Of a DNA stretch of 64,000 nt, positions 23,145-33,657 are shown one piece after another. The notes beneath the pieces were generated by a model. The model had not been told where the DNA came from and searched no databases. It saw only the letters and a list, made by a program, of their open reading frames with translations. The position numbers were made by a program, and so were the translations under genes. Numbering within the stretch: the first letter of the stretch is position 1; each line of letters starts with the position of its first letter. The stretch is from Isochrysis galbana (Eukaryota; Haptophyta; Isochrysidales; Isochrysidaceae), in NCBI GenBank assembly GCA_018136815.1, contig CM030932.1, forward strand, positions 2,688,234-2,752,233, in the 5' to 3' direction.

Positions 23145-23465
23145 ATGGGGAATCCGAATCTGTGTGTCTTGTGCGTCAGTAGCAACACGGGGGACTCTTC
23201 AACTATGAGTGTGTGTGGGCGCGTACCTTACACGAATATTTGTGTCTACAACCTTCAACCTTCAGATGGCAGGAATGCAACAGCGAGTCTCTTGCTTGGT
23301 CTTGGTGAGGTTCAGCGCGTTTGCGCGTTTGCTACGAGGCTGAAGTTTGTGCTCAATGTCAGTTTACCCCGTTTGTCTTTGATGAAGATGGGGGCGCTGA
23401 GCTCTAGTGGCTTTTTGAGTTTCGGCTTCCTTCCCAAGACAGCCGTGCGCCAAAGAGAGTGGTAG
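23145..23465 (+). other. Small ORF with a peptide shared with 19.1 kb
   Basis: This 106-residue frame ends with MGALSSSGFLSFGFLPKTAV. A minus-strand frame at about 19085-19150 reads MGVLSCHGFFILGFLPRAAV. The two DNA segments match less well than the peptides, with many changes at third positions. The family is unknown. It may be a fragment of an ORF carried by a mobile element. Confidence 0.25.
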
Positions 23466-23802
23466 TAGTGAATGGGTCCAAGGCTGCGTTTGCGCTTGCG
23501 GCGAGGATATTTGAAAAATATGATCATGGTTAGGAACTTCGTTACGTACTACAATGTCGATTCATATCACATAGTAGCTCCAGCTGTTCTGCAGGCTGAA
23601 TGAAGGGCCTCAAATGTGGGTTCAATCGCAGCTAGAGCTAGGGCTGTACTACAGTACTACAACGGATGCGGCAACGCACCCCTTATCATTGAAAAATACA
23701 CAGCGGCAAATACTGCATGCGCGTGGCACGTGACAGTGTGAACACCGCCAGCAAGGAGTGAAAAGACGCTATGGCCGGTGTTTAGAAAGTACCTCAACCT
23801 GA
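23466..23802. other. Intergenic spacer
   Basis: No gene or clear repeat is seen. It probably includes the 3' UTR of the minus-strand Mpv17 gene. Confidence 0.3.
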
Positions 23803-24957
23803 CTACTTGACGAGTACCACTTCCTTGGCCTTTGGTTTTTTCTCTGGTGGGAACGCAAGAGAGAGGAATGTGGTCCAGACGAGGGAGACGACAAGGACAA
23901 AGTTGAGCTGATGACGCACGGGCACAAAGCGAAAGTTGATCAGCTGTGCTGGAATCCAGAACGCCCACTGCGCCTTCAAGGTATCCCACAGCGTCGAGGT
24001 GACTCGATCATAGACTTGTTGAACAGTGAAGCCTTGCAGAGCGCCGAGGACGGCATGGTAGTAGGCGTTCGAAAAGTAGGACCTATCAGAGTCAAGCAAG
24101 GACATGTAAGTGAAGTCAAGGCCAAGGCATCCCATGATTCTCATGGCTCCTAGTCATGAAGCGAGAACCAGCACCCACAGTGGTTCTCGCCACCCATGCA
24201 CGCGTGGTGAGATAAAAGCACACCAGTAGACGAACTGCTCAATGAACATCTTCGTGAAGGGAACGTACGAGGTAGTGGTGCCCATCCTGACAACTACGAG
24301 CCACCTGTCGCAACGTGTTTTGGAAGGAACTCTGAAAGACAGCCCGTACTAAGGACACCCCGGACGATCCATTGAGCCCCAGCCGTGCAGATTGGTGCTG
24401 CCCGGCATGGGCAGCCATCGGGGCAAACTGGCATCACTTACTCCAAGAAGTTGTAGTGGTAGTGGGCGATGACGGGATAAAATACTCCGCCGAAGAGAAC
24501 AGCACGAGTCCAACGGGCAAGATCGAACGACGCCTTGTCGTCCGGCGGAAGTTGCCGATTTGAGACCGCCTGGACAACAAACCAGTCGGGCAGAATGGCG
24601 TGTTGAACAAACGCATCCACATGGCTGCCCAGCACTATCCAGGAGATTTGTCAGCTCGGTCCGCTCAGTGCGCAAGCACACCTGGGCGATGAGATCTCCT
24701 GCTCCGTAGAGAACGCCGGAGGTGATCGACTTGGTGAAGAGCGGCCTGGCCTCTAACGCACGCTCATATGCTGCGATGGCTGCCCAGAACGCGTTGGAGC
24801 TCGGCTGTGCCTTTGGGGGCGGCGGCGGTGGCTGTGGGCTCCTGGTGCACAGCTTCGCAACCTTTACACATGTCGAGGGTCTGAACGAGGACTTGAAGGA
24901 GCTGATGGGCTGGCTGGCGCCGAAGGCGCCGAGGCGGTGTGCCGCGCAGCGCAGCAT
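23803..24957 (-). CDS. Mpv17/PMP22 family membrane protein
   Basis: Mpv17/PMP22 proteins are small four-helix proteins of mitochondrial or peroxisomal membranes, thought to act as channels. The ATG at 24957 opens exon 1 (24682-24957), with an Arg/Ser/Ala-rich organelle leader and the family motif TSGVLYGAGDLIAQ. Later segments match the family in order: FDLARWTRAVLFGGVFYPVIAHYHYNFLE (split here as FGGVFYPVIAHYHYNFLE near 24440-24530), VPFTKMFIEQFVYW (about 24220-24270), then an exon starting SYFSNAYYHAV that contains the signature AFWIPAQLINFRFVPV and ends at 23803. The junction from TACTG to GTCCTAC restores Trp-Ser cleanly. The junction between exon 1 and exon 2 could not be joined in frame by eye, so it may hold a sequencing error or an unusual intron. 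The C-terminus is Lys-rich. Confidence 0.85.
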
Positions 24958-25490
24958 CTTCGTGGAGTAGAGAGAGAGGGAGGGAGGCAGGGGAAGGGAA
25001 GGAGAGTGTGGTGTACTTTACTTACTCTAGGGTTGTTTATTCTTTGTACCGAGTGCTGCGAGAGAGCCGAGCGAGATGAGAGGGGCGCCAGCGGAGTTGG
25101 AGAAGTAGAGTGAAAGAAGGGGCAAGGAGAGAGAAGAGAAGCGAGACGGAGGTGAGCGTGTGTGTGGGGGGTGGGGGGGGGGGGGGGGGGGGGAGGGGGT
25201 ACAGGGGGGGAGGTCGGGGGGGGGGGGGGGACAGATTCATAGGGTGTCGGAGTTTTCTTCTTGGTTGCCATCGGAGCAAGATCGCCTGCGCAGCCGCCAC
25301 CCCATCCCATCCATCAAGCTACCCCTCTGAAAACTTTACTCTATACTCTACTCGTACTCGTAGAGTAGAGTATGCCACACAAACTCTACTCGAGCTCTAG
25401 AGTAGGAGTACTCTACTCGATGTCCACTCAATTCCTGACACCCTAGTCCTCCCCTAATGTATTTAGGTCACGAAATTAGAGGGTAGGCCG
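24958..25490. other. Upstream of Mpv17: purine tracts and G-runs
   Basis: Very long G-runs occur at about 25167-25200 and 25216-25230. At 25330-25420 many short ACTCTACTC/GAGTAGAG motifs make a locally self-complementary stretch. No gene is seen; it probably holds the Mpv17 promoter. Confidence 0.35.
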
Positions 25491-25620
25491 GGGAGCAGCG
25501 CCCCTCCCCCCGGTATCACTCGGACACCTGGCTCATCAGGCATGGCGGGATTCCGGATTCCGGGAGTGAATCGTTGTGTCCAATTAGCTAGTGGGGTTGG
25601 CTAGGATATCCTTGCTCCTC
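25490..25620 (+). repeat. Short dispersed repeat F, copy 1
   Basis: CCCCCGGTATCACTCGGACA, CAGGCATGGCGGGATTCCGG and GTCCAATTAGCTAGTGGGG, followed by TTGGCTAGGATAT, recur in the same order at 60633-60727. AGTGGGGTTGGCTAGGATA resembles a tRNA A box (compare tRNA-Glu), but I find no matching B box or cloverleaf, so it is not called a tRNA. Confidence 0.5.
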
Positions 25621-25879
25621 TAAGATACTACCAACACATATGCTAATTGGTGCAGTGATGGCCTCTCAAGCAGATGAGCAACTGGGCCCGATGAAGATGA
25701 ATGTGCAACAAAGCGCAGGAAGTTGGCACGCGGGCAGTGGGGCCCATCAAATGCCTTCATGTGCATCCGATCTCTTCACGTCCTGAAGTCGGAGAAGGGG
25801 CGCCCTAGATAAGACCCTTGCCAGAGGAAACACGAATAGCACTACGAATTCTCGACGGTAGACGAAAGGTTGACGATGA

Positions 25880-27950
25880 TCAATCCTCAGGATTGAACTG
25901 TATTGCCGAGTGCATCGCCATAGGTAGAGTTGTAGGGCCCTTCTTACGAAGCTGCCTTTGCTCGGCTCGCGCAACGAGGAGTCCATCACGTGAAATGGCT
26001 AGCACCTGTATTGACCAACGTAAAAGTCGTTGCAAGTCATGATTTGCAAGTAGATTGCTTGCGCCACCCCAAGCCTCGGATGCTATCGTGTGACACTACA
26101 ATGTGCGTCCTCTCCGCACGCAACGTGTACGAGTATCAACGGCTGAACGTACCCTTCTCTGCTCAGGGGTCGCATCACGGTATTCCTTCGCAAGTTTTGC
26201 CCGCGCATGCAGTGCGCCAAATTCGGTGCCGGAGCGCAACTCCTTCAACTGCAAGGAGGGAGACGATGTGGGTTCAGCTTGCAGGCCCACAAAGCAGCTG
26301 GAGTGCAAATCCCTCCAGCGTGTGGAGCACAGACATAACGACTGTTAACACAGGGTTGCTCACCTCAGCTTCATTGAGCCAATGACTGTCGCCAAGCGCC
26401 TCTATGCTAGCCGCACTGGTAGAAGCCCGCTTAGATGTGATGGAAAACGACACGAACTCCGTCTCCTTCGCCGGGAGGTTAGCACGAGTTGATCGGACGA
26501 AGGCCATGCGAGCTGAAGAGCTCCGCGGTGGTAGGGTCATCTCCGCAGAGGGAGTGGAAAGACACGATGTCATGGGCCGCTGTGCAACGCGGTTTGCCGA
26601 GGCCATATACCCTATGAACAAGACGACAGTGGGCGTCAATTTGCTGCGGAGTGCTTTAGGAGCTCAAGCATTGCCCTAGACCACTTGCTGTCGAGGTGTT
26701 CTGCAGGCCGTGCTCACGATGCTGAGAAGCTCCTAGTCTGCTGCCGTCCTCGACGGTAGGCTGCGTTGTAACGCATGACGCAAGATCTCGATGCACTAAC
26801 TCATGAGTTGGCGGTGAGGGTGGCGTTGCTCGATTCTTGTACTCTGAAGGTGCAGACTGCGCCCTGATCGATGGCAGCGTCGCGATAGGCTTGCGCGGCC
26901 GTCTTGATGGTGCGAGCTCTCCACTTCGCCCTGGCTCCCGTGTATCGTACGGGTCATCGAGCACACTGCGCGTGGTTCGGGCTCCGCTTGACGACCTTTG
27001 TAGTTCACACCGGTTGGCGCCCACCTATGAAGTGAAGGAGGACTGTGTTAGTGGGAAGAGCATCACAACGCCAAGTCAAGGAGGAGGAACTGCATGCACA
27101 CCATATATCGATGTCGCCGCAGCTGCGGAGAGGGTTTCCTTGAACTCGCGCGTTGGCTCCAGGCTTGTACGGCTACATCGCCTTGCAAGGCATCAATATC
27201 AGAAGTGGCGTCCATGAAGTGATTAGGACGCCCCGAAGCCGGTTCAGATGTGCCGTGCTTCGTCATCAAGGTTCTACGGGGGGATTGACTCTTGCGCATT
27301 GTAGGCTGTACGGAGCGTGAGCGCAAGGCAGCGAGCTGATGGTAAGCCGCGGTGACGAGCTCCTCAGCCGAGTCACATTTCTCCCTCGCCATGGGCTTCG
27401 CACTCTCATCGGTCGACTGTAGTTCTCGTTGTGCTGCAGCCGCTTCATGCTCGGCTAACTGGACCGCACACTTTGCCGCCACGATAGCGTCATGATCGCG
27501 CCCGATGGTCGAGAGGACGGTCGCCATGTTGAGCATCGCATGCAGTGCTACATCGTCAGCGCTGTTTGCTTGCGAAGGAGGAGCTCTTATTCCCGGAGTT
27601 TTGCCCACATGGGCAAGCCAGTCAACTTGCTGCAAGCACCGCAACGCATTCAGTGGCTGCCCCGAGCCCATGAAGTGGATTGCCATGTTGTTGAGTGTTA
27701 CCGGTACCAATACATTGAGCTGGTGCGCAAATGAGAGGTAGAGCATTGCAACCTGGGAGCCAACGTTCTTATGGTCTTCCTTTCCCCTTTCTCTCCCGCC
27801 CCCTGCAACACCGCTGCCTGAGCTCATGGACACCAGACCAAGCTCATTGCATATCCTTGCCACTCCAACCATGACATCTACTGTGGCTGCCGACGATGTG
27901 CCGTGCAGAGTTGCTGTGTCTTTGATGAGCGCATCCATGAGGCGAACCTA
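25880..27950 (-). CDS. TPR-like repeat protein, 5' end uncertain
   Basis: Helical-repeat segments include TLNNMAIHFMGSGQPLNALRCL and ALHAMLNMATVLSTIGRDHDAIVAA (each in two parts of the same exon at about 27100-27950); Asn-Met-Ala and Gly/Ala spacing are typical of tetratricopeptide repeats, which bind protein partners. An acceptor before 27950 implies an upstream exon. After a basic, Ser/Arg-rich stretch, further exons lie near 26656-27010 and 26370-26640 (LARVDRTKAM-like antisense frames are shadows). The last two are supported: one ends at EQRR before a GTACGT donor near 26150, and the final exon 25880-26005 reads VLAISRDGLLVARAEQRQLR and ends FNPED-stop. I do not recognise the family beyond the repeats. 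Ciliary or cytoskeletal roles are possible, as many algal TPR proteins have them, but nothing here shows this. Confidence 0.55.
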
Positions 27951-28802
27951 CAAGGCAGCAAGGAAAGAGGAGCATTTGGGCCGAGTCAGACAGCTACTCG
28001 CTTGGCGTCCTGAGACATGCCCAGGCCAGCGGTGTTAGTCAGCCCTGTGTGCGCCACGTGTCGTGTGAAATCTCACACTCCGACGATGCGGGGCACCATG
28101 TTGTTGCCTCTGCGAGCCTGCAGAGGCTGGGGTGTGGCGTACCACTTCGTGGTGCCTGCGCACTGAATGCAGCCGAAAAAGCTCTTCGCGATAGGCGAGG
28201 AGGGGATTGACGGGGCGGGCGGCGCGAGGCCTTGCGTGCGAGAGATCCACGCATGCGCCTCGCCCCGCTCGTACCCCCATGCCCTCGTTCGGTGCGGCGA
28301 CATCCCCACTACCACACCTCGTCGCCATCGACGGCGCAGCGCGGGACGACAAGCGTTTCGAGAGTCGCAGCCGATGGAGATGCAACCTATCGCCCCCTCT
28401 TTTGTTTATTTACTTAGCAAATGCTCATATCTGCTCATAGGGCGATTCTAAAAGTAAGGGAGTGTGACAAGATTCCGAGAGTTGGAGTTGTGGACGAGAG
28501 AATCTTGTTGGCTTGCATGCCTAAAAAAAGAACTCTTGAATATGCCTGCTGTTGCTACTAGACCTCTCCCAATTCGGGAATCTATCTCCATCGCCCTTGC
28601 CCCTAACTTAGTTAGTCGCATCCCATCCGGATGGATCGTCGAAAACGGGCACGCACCGCGCCCGCGCCCGGTCTCGACTTGAAGTTGAGCTTTTTGCTTT
28701 TTAAGCTTTTGCGATTTTAGCGTGTTTTGTTATTATTTGATTACGCTTTGTTGTGGGTTGTGGGGGCCAAGGGGGAGTCCGGGTGTCCGGGTCCTAATGG
28801 GC
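27951..28802. other. Upstream of the TPR-like gene
   Basis: May contain one or more 5' exons on the minus strand between 28035 and 28385 (for example a frame with IAKSFFGCIQCAGTTKWYA), but no exon could be joined with confidence. 28440-28800 has no gene. Confidence 0.3.
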
Positions 28803-28985
28803 TGACGGATCCGAGGTTACCACTACCTCAGATGGGAACAGAGGGGACAGAAGGGAAGCGGCGAGAGGCGCGGCGGAAGTTGGGGGGTGGCCAATGACGG
28901 GCTGGACCACCTCCTCAGCAGAGAAAGGCGGGAGGACGGGCTTGGGCGAGGGCGAGCGCGACGACGGAGCGGACATGGCTGGGCG
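28803..28985 (+). repeat. Repeat C, left half of the interrupted copy
   Basis: Nearly identical to 45520-45702, starting TGACGGATCCGAGGTTACCA. It is followed directly by the hAT-like element, and the repeat continues at 30103. The last eight bases (28978-28985, GCTGGGCG) are the left target-site duplication. Confidence 0.85.
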
Positions 28986-30102
28986 TAGGGGTAGACCAAC
29001 CAAATCAACTCCCACATTCCCACGCAGACGAGTGCTTGCGTCGAACATGTCGGCAAGGGCCAAGAGGGCTATAAGCCCGTGGAGGTTGGAGGGAGGGAGA
29101 GAGAGAGGAGAAGGCGCCATCGCGACCATCGCGCCATGCAGACCAGGATGACCGCGCGAGCGCGCGCAGCACGCGCGGTCCACGAGAGACTGGCCAAAGA
29201 AAAGGAGGCAGATCAACCCCAATGGGCCCACATGGGAGGTCTCCAACCATCTCATGTGGGCCCTCCACTCCATAGCAGAGCCGGCTCCCAATCGAGCCAG
29301 CCGAGAAGTGAGAGAGGTGAGCGCTCTCGCATCGCCGCGAGCGCGCGCGAGGCGCAATGTGCGGGCGCGGGCAGGGCCACCAAGCCCAGCCCTATCCCGT
29401 GCAGCAGCTCCATATCACAGGGAGGCCACAGCGCGGCCCCCTGTGGCTTGAGGATGAGTAGCGCGGCGCGGTGCGCCGCGCATCCTGTTACTTCATCACA
29501 AGTTAAAAGATACCAAAGGGGGCCACTGAGCACACAGGGCACACTAACAGTATCACGCTCAGATCAAACGTACACACGGGGGGATTGCGTAGGACTCACA
29601 CAAACGAACGAGGAGAGAAGGGGAGAGATCACGGCTCGACTCATGCGGCCCTCTACCCTCTCCTCATCCCACTATAAGTTCTACGGTGCACACCACGCAA
29701 AACCGCCTGCGACAGCATGCCTTTTCCCATCTGATCGGTCCACTACTTTGGCCGATCAGGTGTAGTCTTCTGTCATGTTGCGTTACAATAGCAACAAACG
29801 TGAGAATGAGCGCTGCATGTGAGAGCGTGAAACGTGAGAGCACCCTTGGCTATGAAATGTGCAATAAAACATAATATGCGTATGCTATTTCTATTTAGTA
29901 AGTAACACTCACTTTATCTATATACGCTATGCCTAATGACTATGACTATCGTGCCTATCTACCGCGGCGACGGGCGGGCGACGGGCGCATATCTACATAT
30001 TTTCTACATGTTTGGGTGAGAGCCTCGCATATAAACGACATATCTTGACGACATATTTGGGCACTGGGCACTTTTTTCTACATATTATGGCCTCTACCCC
30101 TA
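28986..30102. mobile_element. Non-autonomous hAT-like DNA transposon, 1117 bp
   Basis: The ends are TAGGGGTAGA (28986-28995) and its reverse complement TCTACCCCTA (30093-30102). Both ends are flanked by the same 8 bp, GCTGGGCG (28978-28985 and 30103-30110). TAGGG-type ends with 8-bp duplications are the hallmark of the hAT superfamily. The paralogous repeat at 45520-45922 has an uninterrupted site, GCTGGGCA at 45695-45702, with matching sequence on both sides, so this is an insertion rather than chance. No transposase is seen inside, so it would need one supplied in trans. Its inner part (about 29560-29735) carries repeat D, which also occurs inverted at 41835-42000 and as a fragment at 30343-30405. 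Confidence 0.85.
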
Positions 30103-30342
30103 GCTGGGCGGGTCGGGATGGATAGGCTGAGGCTGAGGGAGTGGTGAGGTTTGGTATTGAGGTAGTGTTGAGAACGAGGGACGAGAACGGGAACGAGAAC
30201 GAGAACGAGAGCGACGAACGAAGAGCGACAGACGACAGACGGTTCGGGGCCGCTGGACCGACGAGATGACACCACACTCACGTCAACACTCTCCACACTA
30301 ACGTATCCTTATCACGGAACGCACAGGAACCTGCTGACAGAT
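30103..30342 (+). repeat. Repeat C, right half of the interrupted copy
   Basis: Continues the repeat after the insertion and matches 45695-45922, including TGGTGAGGTTTGGTATTGAG and the AACGAG/GGGAACGAG microrepeats. The first eight bases are the right target-site duplication. Confidence 0.85.
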
Positions 30343-31073
30343 GCTCATGCGGCCCTCTCCCCCGCTCCTCAAAAGTTCTACGGTGTACACCACGCAAGCC
30401 AACCGCGACACCCCCTCCTAAGCCTAAAGCCTAAGCGGAGTACGGGTATGAGTGTATGACGCTTACAAATAGCAAACAGACAAACCCAGTCGACTCTCTC
30501 ATTCCGCCTCCCCGGAGGGGAATTGGAGCCTGAGGGGTGAGGGTGAGGGCACGAAGGACGAAGGCGCCTCCTCATGGCCCAAGGTGAACTAAGTACAAAC
30601 TTAGTTATTGTTATTGAACATGTTTTGAAGTAACAACAAGCGCGGTGCGGCGCGCTGCGTTCTCCTCCTCAAGCCACAGGGGGCCGCGCTGACTCTTGGC
30701 ATAGTAATGCAATCACAGAATCATTCGTCATCCACTTGTTATCCCCTAGTGCTTTCTTTGGGTGGTACTGACTTACTTACCACAACCTTTCTGAACAACG
30801 TAATGTATTAAGTCTCCACCAGAAATCTCATAATCATGAACAAAAAGATGCTCCGCAAGCAGCTGACCGTGCCACACGAGCTCGTTTCCGGAAACTCTCC
30901 GACCAGCAACGGTCTCTACCTCAATGCTAAGCAAATTCTCCGCAAGCTCATGAAGATCAGAGATCGAGTGGTCCTGCGCGAGGTGAGCGGGCTTGGTGCA
31001 TCAGCAAAGCACCGCACTGGTGCTATCTTATACGTGGAGACTAGGGTGTAATTGTGCCACAAGATCCTCCTCG
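30343..31073. other. Repeat fragments between repeat C and the J-protein gene
   Basis: 30343-30405 is a repeat D fragment (CATGCGGCCCTCT, AGTTCTACGGTG). 30500-30610 (CCGGAGGGGAATTGGAGCC through CTAAGTACAAACTTAG) recurs at 42850-42930. A 71-residue plus-strand frame at 30836-31051 has no recognisable family and is not called. Confidence 0.4.
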
Positions 31074-31676
31074 TCAGATGTGCCGTGTGTGAAAATCGCC
31101 ATGAAGCACATGTGCAAAGCATCCTTTGCGCACCGAGCATGCGTGAAGTAGGTGAAGGGTCTCTGTCCCCAGAGCTGACGTGCGAGATAAGTCGTTCAGT
31201 TCGTATTGAGCTGTGGACCGATCTGACATGCCCTCTCGGGTCGGGTTGGAAATGGGCTGGCCATCCAATGCAAGAACAAGAGGGAAGACCTCGCATGTTG
31301 GATCTTGCTTCAGCTCATCAATGGACACCTTGAGCACGCCATCCACCGAACGCACACCGCGTAGAGAGCGTGGACGCCGCTGTCGACCGACAACACCATC
31401 GCGAATATCCTCGTAAGCCTGCACCACGGCCGCGAACCGCTCAGCATCTCCCTCATTTGTCGATATGTCGGGATGTAGAGCAAGTGCCAGACGGCGGAAT
31501 GCCGCCTTGCACTCATCGAGGCTCTCACCGCGCCGGACACCCAGCACTGCCCAAGGGTTGTGCCGTAACTGCGAGCTAGTGTGGAGCACGCGCTGCGCAG
31601 CCCGTTGCTCTCGGCCGTTGGGGAGCACGCGCTGCGCAGCTTGCACAGCTACCCAAGGCCGACGCCACATCGACAT
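31074..31676 (-). CDS. J-domain (DnaJ-like) protein, probably mitochondrial
   Basis: J-domain proteins stimulate Hsp70 ATPases. The ATG at 31676 gives MSMWRRPWVAVQAAQRVL, an Arg-rich, acid-free leader typical of mitochondrial targeting, followed by the J-domain: NPWAVLGVRRGESLDECKAA, FRRLALALHPD and a helix-IV-like VVQAYEDIRDG. The catalytic HPD tripeptide is intact. A short C-terminal tail (KVSIDELKQDPTCEV and onward) has no known domain; the frame ends at 31074, but the true end may involve another intron. An 18-bp unit, CTGCGCAGCGCGTGCTCC, is repeated within the leader, giving two AQRVL blocks. The upstream in-frame start (GTG-type) is not used here because the ATG gives the better leader. 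Confidence 0.75.
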   Translation of the reverse strand: MSMWRRPWVAVQAAQRVLPNGREQRAAQRVLHTSSQLRHNPWAVLGVRRGESLDECKAAFRRLALALHPDISTNEGDAERFAAVVQAYEDIRDGVVGRQRRPRSLRGVRSVDGVLKVSIDELKQDPTCEVFPLVLALDGQPISNPTREGMSDRSTAQYELNDLSRTSALGTETLHLLHACSVRKGCFAHVLHGDFHTRHI

Positions 31677-31776
31677 CGCCGCCCACCGGCTCTTCCGCGG
31701 TTCCGCTTCACGCTTTTCAAGTTGATTTCGCACATGGGGAAGGTTCGCCTTGTGTTCGGGTGGTAAGATTACAGCC

Positions 31777-33657
31777 ACCCTGAACCCTGAAGGCGGAGTG
31801 TAGAGTTTTCTGCTTGTTGTCCTAGTTTAATCCTAGTGCTAAGGGACCGTGCCTCAACGGCAACGGAGCCCCTACCCCGCGATGGGGGTGTGCACGGTTG
31901 GTGCATGGCTCGTCCGGTGTATGTGGCTAGGGATGCTAGCCAACAAGACCTCTTACAAGACTGAAGACTACAATTCCAAACGTGGTACCCCCGCCTAGAG
32001 ACTAGAGACTAGAGACCACTCCAACTTCAACTTCTGCAACACTAGTAGTGTACACAAGACACTAGACACTAGCGCGCTCGACGCCGCCGTTCAAGGAGAC
32101 TGATCCACGGGGCGCGTGTGATCGGAGGGGGTATGTGTGGGTTGTGCCACAACGGTTGGGAGAGTGCCCCTTCCCTGTTCCCTGGTGAGGCCGAGCTCGC
32201 GTTCCGTCGAATACGCGGATGGGGGGATGGCGCGCACCTGTCCCTCGTCTCGGTGCTCGAAAGGGTGGAAGTGGAAGGCAAGTTGGAGGCGCTCGACGCG
32301 GCGCTTTCCCTCGACGTTGATGTTCTCGTTCGCAACTCTACGCGTTGCACCCAGCACCCAACGCGACACCATCTTCTGCTGCTCCATGGTCCATGGAGAA
32401 ATACTCGATCTGCACGTGGTGGGTGTTCGCAAGGCTAGGGAATACTTTGACCAGTTAACTAGTTAAGTGTGTTAACTACCATTAAAGGGCACCCGTGGGG
32501 ATGCAACTGTTAACAAACAACCAAGTGGGATGCGCAAAGAGGGAGTTAGCTAGCTAACTACTTGTGGCGCGCGCAGCCGCGGGGGCGGGGGCGCGGCCGC
32601 CGCGTTGCGCTTCGCCGCTAGTAGCGGCGCCGCGCTGCGCGCGCCCACCTTGACATAAATAAGTAGGAGAGTCGTAGTAACTTGTCACGACATACTTGTA
32701 CTTATTGAATGAGCTCACGCACACGCAGCAATGCACGCGAGAGTGCGCCGGATGGCCGCGGGCAGGTGGGCAGGGCCCATAGGGACCCACCGGCTCTCGT
32801 GCAGCAGCTCCATATCGCGGTGGTGCCCCCCAGGCAACCACCGCGGCCTGTGCGACGACGAGCGCCATCGCCGCTCGTATTGCGCCCCTATATTCACAGG
32901 ATAAAATTCTCACTACAAAAAATTCTTGAAGGTGTCCGCTATGCTGCTAACGCCTCGCAGTCGCGTGCGATCACGTTGTCAACGCCTATACCCCTACCAC
33001 TACTCTCCCTTCCACTCCCCCCCCTCGTTCCTTTTTCTTCGGTTTTGGGGGGTCGGCCCATGTACACTACTTTGGGCCTAGCTTCGGGGGAGGGGAGGGT
33101 CAGGCCTCGTGGGTCTCCTTTCGCCTTTCGGCGGCTGAAATTCTCACTACAATCATGCGCACGCACATTCACACATACGCACGACGCACGCGAAACGAAT
33201 AGTAACAAAGTAAGAGCAAGAGCGTGCGGGGGAAAATTTTAGTGCCGCAAGAATGCCCCGCGCGGACTCGAAACGGCCGCGAGGGAGAAGTGAGAAGCAG
33301 AGACCTCAGTATAAACATCTTGAGATCAGAATGAACATCCACGATGCATAAGATGAATGTATCCATGATACAACGACCTCTACCTCCTCGACGCTGGGGC
33401 CCCCGAATCTTCAAAAGCGGCTTTGATTTTTTTATTTTTTCGATTCTAATTCCACCACCCCATCATGCACAGCCACGCTCTAGTCCGCTCCACCCAGTCA
33501 CAATGTACATTGAATATCGTGCGACCTTCTCCACCAAGTGGCGCTGCCCAAAGTGGCGTCTGTGGCAAGTGCCTTGTTTAGACTAAGCCTAAGCATTAGA
33601 ATACTGCAGTAGTATTTCTAATAGAGGCCTACAAAGCACAAAGCACGTGGCGCGAAT
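31777..33657. other. Repeat-rich intergenic region
   Basis: 31868-31950 is repeat E, present inverted at about 40320-40490. A 113-residue minus frame at 32091-32432 (containing MEQQKMVSRWVLGATRR) resembles nothing I know. 32440-32560 has palindromic TTAACTAGTTAA motifs. 32570-32640 is an extreme GC block. 33000-33140 carries a family A-like stretch with TCGGTTTTGGGG and TGTACACTACTTTGGGCC. No gene is supported. Confidence 0.35.

Noticed and set aside
25590-25616. Possible tRNA-Glu gene, also considered as a permuted tRNA
   Set aside because: Only an A-box-like stretch is present; no T arm, anticodon stem or acceptor pairing could be formed.
28794-29357. Minus-strand frame of 187 codons across the left end of the hAT-like element
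   Set aside because: It spans the insertion border, so it cannot be an ancestral gene, and it has no transposase features.
30836-31051. 71-codon plus-strand frame with basic residues
   Set aside because: Short, without family resemblance, and next to the minus-strand J-protein gene.
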